From Phycisphaera sp. (GTDB lineage: Bacteria > Planctomycetota > Phycisphaerae > Phycisphaerales > UBA1924): a stretch of 64,000 bases of DNA. The stretch lies in the NCBI GenBank assembly GCA_003712165.1, contig RHLH01000001.1:1771575-1835574 (forward strand). Direction: 5' to 3'. The notes below the pieces were generated by a model, which was not told the DNA's origin, did not search any database, and saw only the letters and a list, made by a program, of their open reading frames with translations. Position 1 is the stretch's first letter. Each line of letters opens with the position of its first letter. Below are positions 35,947 to 43,098 of the stretch, in pieces. Made by a program: the position numbers and the translations under genes.

Positions 35947-37299
35947 ATGAATGCGAAGATGTTGTTTGTTTGCGCATCGGGCCTTGCGGTCGGTCATACC
36001 GCAGCGCAAGACCAGCCCGAGATCCAGTCGTTGCGATATTCGGGTGAGGTGTACCATGCTGTCCGCGCGACGGCTATCACGGGTCTCACACTCGATGGCA
36101 GGTTTGTTTACGGCAGAACAATCGAACTCGGCCAGAACACCGCGCGCACGACTGGCGATGTCGTTGCGTACGACTCTGCGATTATCAATGCCGCTGAGGT
36201 CCTTGTCTGCGGCGACGTCTTTCCGCACACGCTAAGCTCCGCGGGCAGCCGGTACTTCTTCGGGACCGAGTTCTCTTTCCAGAGCTTCTCCGAGGACATC
36301 ATCCCTGCGTCAGGAACCGAAGGATCCGTCATCAACTGCGTCGACATGTTAGGTGTTCGCCCACTTTGCGATAACGGCACAGGCACAACTTCAGAAGTCA
36401 TGCAGCAGATTGTTGCGTCGTGGGAGGTCATCGATAACGCCTTCATGGGAGGATTCGATCCCGACGGTGACGGACTCGTCTCGCCGTTCGACCAGAACGA
36501 CACCGACGGCGACACACTCGTCGATGAATTCAATGGCGGCATCATCCTGACGTATGCAAACACAGACACCGACGGCGACGGGGTCAACGACGAACAAACT
36601 TCAGACGGTGCCAACGGCTACGTCAGGTACAGAGCCCTTGATCTTGCGACTCTCGGTGTCCCGCTTCCTTCAGGGCTCGACAGATACAACAGCACCAACG
36701 GTGGCACAGACGGACCGGACGGGGGTATACAGCTCATTTGGACTCGAGGCGACGGCGGTGACGGACAAGGCCCGCTTCTCGGTGGTTTCTACCCTGCCAC
36801 GCGAGCGAGCCCGATGTTCTGGGGCACGCTTGAGATGGAAGCCGCGGGCACGCAGTGCCCTTACACGGACGCCACAGACCCCGGCATCGGGGCTGGATCC
36901 TCGGATGGCATCGTATGGGGTGAAGGCGAAGACCTTTGCAATGATCCAAACAACGCCGGCGGCGCATGGTCAGAGAACAGTAGCGACACCGAGGTGAACG
37001 ACGACCTCGACCCAAACAACGATGTGCAAGACTGGTTTGGCATCGTGCCGGACTTCGTCGAGCTCGGTCTGGCCATTCGCTTCCGCGTTGAGACAGACCA
37101 AGGTCAGGACTGCTGTGATGCCAACGGTGATGGTGCCTGCTCGCCAGCCGATTTCACGGCGTGGATAAACGCGTTCAACAACAATCTTCCGCAATGCGAC
37201 ATCAATCAAGACGGCAGCTGTACGCCAGCCGACTTTACCGCTTGGATCAGCGCCTTTAACGACAGCACCGCTGGAACACCACAGCAGTGCACGTTCTAG
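35947..37299 (+). CDS. Secreted protein with calcium-loop and tandem dockerin-like C-terminal repeats
   Basis: 450 residues from the ATG at 35947 (AAGGAG just upstream), preferred over a GTG/TTG-type start at 35914 because the signal peptide MLFVCASGLAVGHTAAQ then begins the protein. The body is unrecognised, with several thrombospondin-3-like calcium loops (DPDGDGLVSPFDQNDTDGD and NTDTDGDGVNDE). The C terminus has two copies of a dockerin-like motif, CDANGDGACSPADFTAWINAF and CDINQDGSCTPADFTAWISAF (about 390-440). This tail is widespread on exported planctomycete proteins. Substrate or role unknown. It ends just before a hairpin terminator. Confidence 0.85.
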   Translation: MNAKMLFVCASGLAVGHTAAQDQPEIQSLRYSGEVYHAVRATAITGLTLDGRFVYGRTIELGQNTARTTGDVVAYDSAIINAAEVLVCGDVFPHTLSSAGSRYFFGTEFSFQSFSEDIIPASGTEGSVINCVDMLGVRPLCDNGTGTTSEVMQQIVASWEVIDNAFMGGFDPDGDGLVSPFDQNDTDGDTLVDEFNGGIILTYANTDTDGDGVNDEQTSDGANGYVRYRALDLATLGVPLPSGLDRYNSTNGGTDGPDGGIQLIWTRGDGGDGQGPLLGGFYPATRASPMFWGTLEMEAAGTQCPYTDATDPGIGAGSSDGIVWGEGEDLCNDPNNAGGAWSENSSDTEVNDDLDPNNDVQDWFGIVPDFVELGLAIRFRVETDQGQDCCDANGDGACSPADFTAWINAFNNNLPQCDINQDGSCTPADFTAWISAFNDSTAGTPQQCTF

Positions 37300-37332
37300 G
37301 TAACTAATCCATCAGAGCTACTGCAACCAGCA

Positions 37333-37367
37333 CAGACCCGGCTCCGAAAGGGGCAGGGTCTGCTTTA
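37333..37367 (+). terminator. Terminator after the dockerin-tailed gene
   Basis: Stem CAGACCC/GGGTCTG (37333-37339/37356-37362) continued inside by GCTCC/GGGGC around a GAAA tetraloop, then CTTTAT. The T-run is short. Confidence 0.6.
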
Positions 37368-37498
37368 TCATCCTTGCAGGCACATCCACTGGCCCGCATA
37401 GAAGTTTAGAGCTGTCTGGCCGATTCGATTTGGTTGCTTGGAAACCAAGGTCTAAACGCAAAGGATCGAACCTCGCGTCATTACGTTTGAAATGCAGA

Positions 37499-37522
37499 AG
37501 CCGCACCTTTCAGGGTGCGGCT
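37499..37522. repeat. Strong hairpin beside the element's left end
   Basis: 9-bp stem AGCCGCACC (37499-37507) / GGTGCGGCT (37514-37522), 14 bases outside the left 17-bp repeat. No T-run on the plus strand. It could be the terminator of the ancestral tRNA-Val transcript, which is read leftward here. Confidence 0.6.
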
Positions 37523-37772
37523 CCGTGCAGTTCGAGCAAGTGGGCGATACTGGCCCACAACCGATGAGCGTAGATCGTTAGCTGACATTGCTTTATGCGA
37601 TTGCATACCTGAATTGCGTGCAGATACGCGTGCAGTATTAGTAGATTACATCATGGCTTTCACCCAAGCGGCTGGCTGCGACTACACGGCAGCCATGTAT
37701 GCCATTATCGACGGCATATCGAAACAACGCGCGGTAGCAGCCTCCGATAAGGAACAATCTGATGCAAGTTGA
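37515..37772 (+). CDS. Small hypothetical protein at the element's left end (start uncertain)
   Basis: The frame is open from a GTG at 37515, which lies outside the element and crosses the left att repeat, so the first 13 or so codons are probably not real. No ATG precedes residue 47; a TTG at 37614 is a plausible start. The supported part, AVLVDYIMAFTQAAGCDYTAAMYAIIDGIS, looks like a small helical protein. Its stop overlaps the next gene's ATG (37762), suggesting coupling. Not recognised. It is the first of three rightward genes that may form an accessory or regulatory operon of the element. Confidence 0.4.
   Translation: MRLRAVRASGRYWPTTDERRSLADIALCDCIPELRADTRAVLVDYIMAFTQAAGCDYTAAMYAIIDGISKQRAVAASDKEQSDAS
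37537..37553 (+). repeat. attL: 17-bp direct repeat
   Basis: CAAGTGGGCGATACTGG, identical to 42057-42073. This is the copy displaced from the tRNA. Confidence 0.88.
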
Positions 37773-37968
37773 AGACCTGGCAACCCGCACCATGGAGTAC
37801 GCAGCAGATCTGCTTGACGCCAACAAGGGCACCATTACGACAGATACCCGCCTGAAAGTGCTCTACCAAGTGACCAAAGTGCTCGAGGTCTGTAAGACCC
37901 GCGAATCCATCGTCCAGCAGTTTCATATAACCTCGTCTGAGCAGCCCAACCCCGGCGGTGTCTCGTGA
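37762..37968 (+). CDS. Small hypothetical protein
   Basis: 68 residues, ATG overlapping the preceding stop by 11 bases; its own stop overlaps the next GTG (GTGA). Predominantly helical (LATRTMEYAADLLDANKG, LKVLYQVTKVLEVCKTRESIV). No family recognised. The chain of overlaps favours real translation of at least this middle gene. Confidence 0.5.
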   Translation: MQVEDLATRTMEYAADLLDANKGTITTDTRLKVLYQVTKVLEVCKTRESIVQQFHITSSEQPNPGGVS

Positions 37969-38576
37969 GACCTCCACAGGTTCGAGAGGCCCCTGACCCC
38001 GCAGTCGCGGCGTCGCGTCACCCAGACGCGGCGACGTCGCGACGGAGGGGGCTGGGGCCGGCCCCTGACCCTGTAGGAGCGGTTGAGCGGGACGAACTGC
38101 TTCTCTCAGTGATGAGCAGAGTTAGGATTATTCAGCTGGTGGCACTTAATGTACTAACTGAACTGCGATTTTCAACTACCAAGGTATCTGATCATCTTAC
38201 CGAAGCTGGTTTTAGTCGATATATCTACGCTAAACGGCTTCAACTGATAACAAATGACGAAGTCCCTTGCTCATTAGTTACAAGACCACTAGACCTGGCA
38301 ACCGAGCATATCGAAATTCGGATATCTGACCACAGGTCATTCGAATTGCGATCATCGACGTTCTCAGTAGTCGTGCAACGTGCTGGCAGAATTTGGGAGC
38401 TACCAGTGTGGATTGAACGCTGCAATCTCAAGCGAACCAGAATAAGCCACATGCAGTACCATAATGTGTCGGAGGGACGCAGCTGCCAAGCTGCGAGACC
38501 GACGACTCACTGTGCACACAGGAGAATAAGCGTGACGAAGTCACGCCCCCCCTCAGTAATACGGGGGGCAAATTGA
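37965..38576 (+). CDS. Hypothetical protein over palindromic DNA (extent doubtful)
   Basis: 203 residues from a GTG overlapping the previous stop. The first 45 residues are Pro/Ala/Arg-rich and come from a GC-rich palindromic block (37988-38071). The last 45 come from three consecutive hairpins (38468-38569). Only the middle, from the ATG at 38112 (MSRVRIIQLVALNVLTELRF onward) to about 38460, has normal protein composition. I do not recognise it. Either the whole is one gene with odd ends, or a shorter gene lies between two structured non-coding blocks. Confidence 0.35.
   Translation: MRPPQVREAPDPAVAASRHPDAATSRRRGLGPAPDPVGAVERDELLLSVMSRVRIIQLVALNVLTELRFSTTKVSDHLTEAGFSRYIYAKRLQLITNDEVPCSLVTRPLDLATEHIEIRISDHRSFELRSSTFSVVVQRAGRIWELPVWIERCNLKRTRISHMQYHNVSEGRSCQAARPTTHCAHRRISVTKSRPPSVIRGAN
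37988..38071. repeat. GC-rich direct repeats flanking a stem-loop
   Basis: 12-bp exact direct repeats GGCCCCTGACCC (37988-37999 and 38060-38071). Between them is an imperfect stem of arms 38004-38019 and 38025-38043 around ACCCA. A 12-bp perfect palindrome GGGGCCGGCCCC (38054-38065) overlaps the second repeat. Unlike the AT-rich DNA around it. Confidence 0.75.
38468..38569. repeat. Three consecutive hairpins
   Basis: (1) CGCAGCT/AGCTGCG (38478-38484/38489-38495) nested in GTCGG/CCGAC (38468-38472/38499-38503). (2) CGTGAC-GAA-GTCACG (38531-38545). (3) GCCCCCC/GGGGGGC (38545-38569). They end shortly before the convergent effector gene's stop; possible roles are a bidirectional terminator, a structured RNA or an origin. 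Confidence 0.7.
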
Positions 38577-38647
38577 CACACGCCCCCTATGTTGGCGGTA
38601 TCATGTTTTGCATGAAATATCAAATATCTATGTAGAAACTGAAACAT

Positions 38648-39175
38648 TCAGGTATGTGAGATACTGTCACTTGGACTATCATCTGGGTCATAGTGACCAG
38701 CTTGTATCTTTTTCCTTGCTTTGCGAAATGCCCACTCTGGAGTTGTCATCCCGATTTTTTGAGCCTCTTCATATTGATCCATGAGACTTCGAAACTCCGC
38801 TTCAAATTCTGGAAGTGTTTTCTCAGCATTCAGGATAGGAGCTTGCCTAAACCGCTTCTGAAGTACTTTAAACTCACCGGCAGCATCTATTGATTCATTC
38901 AAGTCGTCATCATACTTGAGTGCGGAATAAATGCTTGGTAGTAGACCCGCCAGTAATGTGAGGCCGCTCGTTAATAACCTCGCCCAAAAATCATCAAGCG
39001 CCGTCAAAATAGACCAAGAACCAATACCTGCAAATATAATCGGTAATACTATGAACCACGAACGAATACTTCTTTTGCGACGTACCCATATGTGCAGTGT
39101 AGTGGAAGTGTACAAACAGCTTTCCGCTTGTACCTTGCACTCTTGCTCCAGCTTCGAACGAGCACTGTCATCCAT
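38648..39175 (-). CDS. Two-TM SLATT-like CBASS effector
   Basis: 175 residues from the ATG at 39175; the frame is open to 39235 but that part overlaps the CD-NTase gene. Order: N-terminal helical segment (ARSKLEQECKVQAESCLYT), basic WVRRKRSIRSW, two adjacent membrane helices (FIVLPIIFAGIGSWSILTAL and LLTSGLTLLAGLLPSIYSAL), then a cytoplasmic helical part with AAGEFKVLQKRFRQAPI and FRSLMDQYEEAQKIGMTTPEWAFRKARKKI. This is the layout of SLATT domains, two-helix proteins predicted to form pores when triggered by a nucleotide signal. It begins 13 bases after the CD-NTase stop, so they form one operon: nucleotide synthase first, membrane effector second. Family call is by architecture and context. 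Confidence 0.78.
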   Translation of the reverse strand: MDDSARSKLEQECKVQAESCLYTSTTLHIWVRRKRSIRSWFIVLPIIFAGIGSWSILTALDDFWARLLTSGLTLLAGLLPSIYSALKYDDDLNESIDAAGEFKVLQKRFRQAPILNAEKTLPEFEAEFRSLMDQYEEAQKIGMTTPEWAFRKARKKIQAGHYDPDDSPSDSISHT

Positions 39176-39188
39176 CGAGTAATACCTA

Positions 39189-40082
39189 CTAGCACTTGGG
39201 GATGAAACTTCCAAATATCTTCTGCCACTCCTCACCTGCTAAACAAGGCAGTTCTTTGACATCATATTCAATGGCCTTTTTCGATCTACTGAATGCCATT
39301 CTCGCTTTGGTAACCCAACCACTATTTCTTATCGTTAGAAATTCTGTTGTACCCGGAACAAAGAAGTATCTTGCTTCCTTCTCTAGTAAATACGCAAAGT
39401 AGTCTCTAATCATCCAGTCGTGGAACAATGCTGTTTTGGTTGAGTGACTCCATCCTTTGAGAAAATCAATAGCCAGTAATTCCAAATGGAATGACTTGAC
39501 GTCAACATTACAGAACTCCTGCCATCGCTTAGCCATCCGGATTAGCGCTCTGGTATTTCCGTTAGTAATCGTATTCGAATCCGTCACAGCATTCTGTTCT
39601 GCCTTAGGGTCAGTCGTAGTATATGATCCTCCGTTTTTTGTATCACATATCCAATACTTGCCATTTGTAAACTTGAAGGCAGGGAGTACTTCTACTGCAT
39701 ATGTGACGAATGGAACTACGATGACCTGACGGTCTGCACGAATCTCAGTATTTGTGTACTTGGTCGCAAGCACACTTTTCACCTCTTGCAATAATGCTGA
39801 CTGTTTATTGCCAGTCCTTTCAGAAAATCGAGAATAGACTGACCATGGAAGCTCAAACAGGATATCTATATCCCGAGGCGGTCGGACCTGTGTGTACTTA
39901 CCCCAGGAACCAACGAGCAAGCTGTTCAAAATGGTAGAAGAGTGTCCGTTGTAATAGTTGTTCAAGCAGCTAGTAACGCCCTCATACCTAGTCTTTGCAG
40001 TCTCCCTCTGAGCTGATGTCAAAGTCAGATTGCTGAGGAGTTCATTGAACCGTTGGGTGGTTGACATTTTAGTCGCAGCCAT
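39189..40082 (-). CDS. CD-NTase (SMODS-type cyclic oligonucleotide synthase)
   Basis: 297 residues; ATG at 40082 has AAGGAAA upstream. The SMODS domain is clear: SAQRETAKTRYEGVTSCLNNYY, then the catalytic GSWGKYTQVRPPRDIDILFEL with G58-S59, D71 and D73, LLQEVKSVLATKY, the third acidic position E131 in VEVLPAF, then NGNTRALIRMAKRWQEFCNVDVKSFHLELLAIDFL. Enzymes of this family make cyclic di- or trinucleotides on phage infection and activate an effector. The third acidic residue is Glu here where many members have Asp. The neighbouring two-TM gene is the presumed effector. No ubiquitin-like Cap2/Cap3 or HORMA/TRIP13 genes are present, so this is type I CBASS-like. Nucleotide product unknown. Confidence 0.9.
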   Translation of the reverse strand: MAATKMSTTQRFNELLSNLTLTSAQRETAKTRYEGVTSCLNNYYNGHSSTILNSLLVGSWGKYTQVRPPRDIDILFELPWSVYSRFSERTGNKQSALLQEVKSVLATKYTNTEIRADRQVIVVPFVTYAVEVLPAFKFTNGKYWICDTKNGGSYTTTDPKAEQNAVTDSNTITNGNTRALIRMAKRWQEFCNVDVKSFHLELLAIDFLKGWSHSTKTALFHDWMIRDYFAYLLEKEARYFFVPGTTEFLTIRNSGWVTKARMAFSRSKKAIEYDVKELPCLAGEEWQKIFGSFIPKC

Positions 40083-40315
40083 GCGTTTCCTTTCAAGTCT
40101 CCACTCGAAACCCTAACATCGTATCGTGGCCCTTTAGCAAGTCCAGCAATAGCAGTAACTTGAATAGTTGCAGTACATCCAGCATCTTCATTATCTGTGT
40201 TTATATTTTGCTAGGTTTTTGCCTGAACCTTCGCCCCATGCAAAATATCAGTGCTTGAGATAGACTTAGATTGCAATTATGTTGACACAGCTTTGATACC
40301 GAATAGACTGCATTC

Positions 40316-40639
40316 ATGCCTAACACCGAGTCAGTTAGTAAGACAATCCGTCTAAGTTCTGAACTCAATACTCGACTTGAGACGCAGGCGAACAAAACGG
40401 GGGTCTCCCAGGGATATCTCATTCGAAGGTCACTCGAGGAATTCCTTGACCGCAACGAAAAGATGGTGCAGCGGCTATCCAATCCCGTTACTGGAATCAT
40501 GTACCGCCGAATAATGAAGTGGGCCTCTAAGGGGTTAGAACCAGAGCGAGCAGATGAGTTAGTTGTCATTTTGGAGAAAATCGAGGCTGACATTGACTCC
40601 CTTCGCCTATCACAAGGGGATTCAATTGAAACAGCTTGA
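40316..40639 (+). CDS. Ribbon-helix-helix DNA-binding protein
   Basis: 107 residues. The N-terminal 45 residues match the RHH/CopG fold: strand SKTIRLSSEL, helix NTRLETQANKTG, then SQGYLIRRSLEEFLDRNEK. The rest is helical (RRIMKWASKGLEPERADELVVILEKIEADIDSL). Probably a dimeric repressor of the element's own genes; the 233-base divergent gap to the CD-NTase (40083-40315) is a likely operator region. Its stop overlaps the excisionase-like gene. Confidence 0.75.
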   Translation: MPNTESVSKTIRLSSELNTRLETQANKTGVSQGYLIRRSLEEFLDRNEKMVQRLSNPVTGIMYRRIMKWASKGLEPERADELVVILEKIEADIDSLRLSQGDSIETA

Positions 40640-40844
40640 ACACAACAATCTTACTACCAATGTATCTATCTCAGACTCAGACGAGGTGTTTACTCGCAAT
40701 GAGGCTGCTGCATTTCTTAAGATTTCAATTCGCTATCTTGCGACACTTACAAAAGTTGGTGATATCAGATCATTCCTAATTGGCACTCGACGGATGTATC
40801 TTCGTTCTGAATTGATTCGATATGCGCGAGCACTCATGGATTGA
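40626..40844 (+). CDS. Excisionase-like HTH protein
   Basis: 72 residues from a TTG at 40626 with AAGGGG just upstream; the frame is open from 40563 but that part lies inside the RHH gene. FTRNEAAAFLKISIRYLATLTKVGDIRSFLIGTRRMYLRSELIRYAR has the layout of MerR-like excisionase helix-turn-helix proteins: helix-turn-helix, then a basic wing. Overlaps the RHH stop by 14 bases and the integrase start by 4. The RHH-xis-int order is a common recombination module and supports this call. Confidence 0.75.
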   Translation: MKQLEHNNLTTNVSISDSDEVFTRNEAAAFLKISIRYLATLTKVGDIRSFLIGTRRMYLRSELIRYARALMD

Positions 40845-42079
40845 GCAATCTAATGGCAGCACCTCAGATACTAAATGGCTACAAAGCAAGATATCAGACG
40901 AATGGACCGTCTGGTCGTCGTATCTCATTCACTTATCCAGCTAAGGACCTCAAGCGAGCATCGATCGTTGCAGCACACATAGATGAACTCATTGATGCTA
41001 AGTCAACAGGAGTACGACCGGCAAAGAACACAACTGAATGGGTTTCCTCAATAGGCGCCGATCTCCACAGACGTTTAGTAAATGAGGGTCTAGTCGACGA
41101 GAGACGAATAGTAGCACTGGATGAGTTTATCACTGAACTTATTGATCGTTCTGCACTCAAACCTGAAACCATCAAGACGTATCAAACTACACGCAAACGG
41201 ATGACACAGTACTTCGGCAAGAACTGTCTGCTCACCACGATTACTCACGAGCAAGCTCTCGATTATCGTATTTGGATGCTCAACAAACGTGAGCCCAAGA
41301 CCCTCAGCCCTTCCACCGTTGGCCGCGAGATGGGAATGGCCCGTCAGTTTTTCAAAACTGCCATCAAGCTTGGCTATGTTGATTCCAATCCTTTCGAGGG
41401 AATCTCCGCCGTCGTCCGCGGCAATCCTGAGCGGATGCACATGATTACCCACGAAGACGGGCTCAGACTTATCAACGCCTGCCCAGACAATCAGTGGAAG
41501 CTCCTGATCGCCCTGGCTCGATTCGCTGGGCTTCGTATCGCCAGCGAGGTCCGTCACATGGTCTGGAGCGACTTCGACATCCCGAAGCGGCAGGTGCTGA
41601 TCAGGTCCTCCAAGACCGAACACAATGCGGGCGGGGATCGGCGGACAATCCCGATCTTCGACGAGGTCCTCCCCCATCTCCTCGCCTGGGCAGACAACTC
41701 GCCAACCAGCGGGCCGGTATTCGATCTCCCCATGACCAACAGTGCCGCACTCCGAAAGCCCTTTATGGCCATCATCGAACGAACTGGTCTGCAGGTCTGG
41801 CCGAACCTCTGGAAGAATCTTCGGAGTAGCTGCATCACAGACGCAGAGAAACGGTTCCGCAAGTACCAGATCAACGCGTGGTTTGGCAACACAGAGCAGG
41901 TCCGCTTGGAGCACTACACGCAGATCACAGACGAAGACTTCCTGATTGCGGCGAGTGCATATTCAGTGCAGCAGGGCACAGAAACGGACTGCATGAATGA
42001 GAACACCCCCGCTCTCACAGTGCCTGAATCGGCATTTGTGGGAACAGGGGTGCAACCAAGTGGGCGATACTGGACTTGA
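40841..42079 (+). CDS. int: Tyrosine recombinase / integrase
   Basis: 412 residues from a TTG overlapping the previous stop; an ATG four codons later is equally possible. SAM-like core-binding domain about 90-185 (RRIVALDEFITELIDRSALK..., TLSPSTVGREMGMARQFF). Catalytic domain 200-375: R232 in RFAGLRIASEV, K258 in RSSKTEHN, R328 in LWKNLRSS, W347 in NAWFGN and nucleophile Y359 in RLEHYTQITDEDF. Box II has Lys at 325 where most family members have His; planctomycete integrases often vary here. The C terminus (PSGRYWT) is encoded by the 3' end of tRNA-Val and would change on excision. Integrates the element into that tRNA. Confidence 0.92.
   Translation: MSNLMAAPQILNGYKARYQTNGPSGRRISFTYPAKDLKRASIVAAHIDELIDAKSTGVRPAKNTTEWVSSIGADLHRRLVNEGLVDERRIVALDEFITELIDRSALKPETIKTYQTTRKRMTQYFGKNCLLTTITHEQALDYRIWMLNKREPKTLSPSTVGREMGMARQFFKTAIKLGYVDSNPFEGISAVVRGNPERMHMITHEDGLRLINACPDNQWKLLIALARFAGLRIASEVRHMVWSDFDIPKRQVLIRSSKTEHNAGGDRRTIPIFDEVLPHLLAWADNSPTSGPVFDLPMTNSAALRKPFMAIIERTGLQVWPNLWKNLRSSCITDAEKRFRKYQINAWFGNTEQVRLEHYTQITDEDFLIAASAYSVQQGTETDCMNENTPALTVPESAFVGTGVQPSGRYWT
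42057..42073 (+). repeat. attR: 17-bp direct repeat in tRNA-Val 3' end
   Basis: CAAGTGGGCGATACTGG. Thirteen bases belong to the tRNA 3' end (42061-42073) and four lie outside it. Identical to 37537-37553. Confidence 0.88.
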
Positions 42080-42134
42080 ACCAGTGACCTCCTCGATGTC
42101 AACGAGGCGCGCTAGCCAACTGCGCCAATCGCCC
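42061..42134 (-). tRNA. tRNA-Val (anticodon GAC)
   Basis: On the minus strand: acceptor GGGCGAT/ATCGCCC, D stem GCGC/GCGC, anticodon stem CCTCG/CGAGG with loop TTGACAT, T stem ACTGG/CCAGT with TTCAAGT. CCA not encoded. Target gene of the integrated element; the intact tRNA is kept at the element's right end. Confidence 0.95.
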
Positions 42135-42213
42135 ATTTACGCCGGTCTCAACCGGTGGGCGGAGTATAGACACCCCGGCCTTCTGGGCCAAGCAAGGCAA
42201 GGAGATCGGCTGA

Positions 42214-43098
42214 TCAGCTTTCCTGGGGCGGGCTGATCGCGATGACGGTCTTCTTTTGCTGGCCTGAGACGACAGCGCCTTCGGGGCCTTCGAGGGTGAC
42301 ACCGAACCCGAAGGCGTCGCCCACGGGGAGCCTCGCCTTGAAGTGGACGATCCACTCGCCTCCATCGGCGGTTTCCTCAACATCGAACATGCCGCCGTCG
42401 ACGGGCGGGACCTCGAGCGGCGTGCCGCGCGTCTGGTCCACGATCCAGAGCTGGTAGTGGCTCTCATTCGGATCGTTTGCGGGCAGGTTTGTAAATCTCA
42501 TGTACCCTTCGTTGGTCTTGGGATCCCAGACAACATCGCCGGATACATCGGCGTATTCGTCGCCCCAAGCGGCCCAGTCCCAGATGACCGCCTCGGCATG
42601 TGACTTGATGAACTCGTCGCGTGAAGATGCAAGCACGGCCTGGTTGCCGGAGATGTTGATCCAGGGCTCAGCAGGTGAGAGCACGGTACTGCCCGGAGTC
42701 TGAAGCCAGCCAAACACCGCGAGCATGAGGCACGCCGCGGCCGCGACCCAGCCCATCGATGACCAAGAGTTCGTCGCGGGGACCGGAACTGGTTTGGCTT
42801 CCATCTTGATCGGGGTCGGGGCGTCATCCTGATCACGGGTCAGCCTGACCGCGTGGGCTGAACCTATGCAACGCTCGCGGAGGTTCTCCGGCATTGGTTC
42901 AAACGCTGCGTTCACGAACACCTCGGAGAGAGCACCCGCAGCCTCGTCAAAGGAATCGCTGCTGTACTCGCTCTGTCCCGCGAGCAGGCGATCGAGTTCC
43001 GCCTGCTTATTGCTATCGAGCCCCGTAGCTGTCTGCTCGGTGAGAAGATCGAGCAGCCGGTCGGCATCGGATGGGTTGTGTGGTTGGCCGGTATTCAT
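42214..43098 (-). CDS. Anti-sigma-K-like factor (RskA family)
   Basis: 294 residues. Cytoplasmic N-terminal anti-sigma part of about 110 residues (DADRLLDLLTEQ...FDEAAGALSEVFV), one helix SSMGWVAAAACLMLAVFGWL, then an extracytoplasmic RskA domain about 150-290 with WDPKTNEGYMRFTNLPAND and YQLWIVDQTRG. Holds its sigma factor inactive at the membrane until regulated proteolysis. Overlaps the sigma gene by 4 bases (ATGA), which strongly supports the pairing. The His/Cys zinc site of ZAS-type anti-sigmas is not seen. Confidence 0.9.
   Translation of the reverse strand: MNTGQPHNPSDADRLLDLLTEQTATGLDSNKQAELDRLLAGQSEYSSDSFDEAAGALSEVFVNAAFEPMPENLRERCIGSAHAVRLTRDQDDAPTPIKMEAKPVPVPATNSWSSMGWVAAAACLMLAVFGWLQTPGSTVLSPAEPWINISGNQAVLASSRDEFIKSHAEAVIWDWAAWGDEYADVSGDVVWDPKTNEGYMRFTNLPANDPNESHYQLWIVDQTRGTPLEVPPVDGGMFDVEETADGGEWIVHFKARLPVGDAFGFGVTLEGPEGAVVSGQQKKTVIAISPPQES

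Larger units (their letters stand above)
37537..42073. mobile_element. tRNA-Val-integrated element carrying a CBASS-like cassette
   Basis: 4.5 kb between perfect 17-bp direct repeats, one being the 3' end of tRNA-Val(GAC). It encodes a tyrosine integrase next to the tRNA, an excisionase-like HTH protein, an RHH protein, three small unknown genes and, on the opposite strand, a CD-NTase/SLATT pair. Much of it is more AT-rich than the flanks. There is no replication, capsid or conjugation gene, so it may depend on a helper for transfer or be a decayed remnant. Confidence 0.85.

Noticed and set aside
38648..40082. Ordinary toxin-antitoxin (nucleotidyltransferase type, MNT/HEPN) pair
   Set aside because: The nucleotidyltransferase is a full 297-residue SMODS enzyme and the partner is a two-helix membrane protein without the HEPN R-x4-6-H motif.
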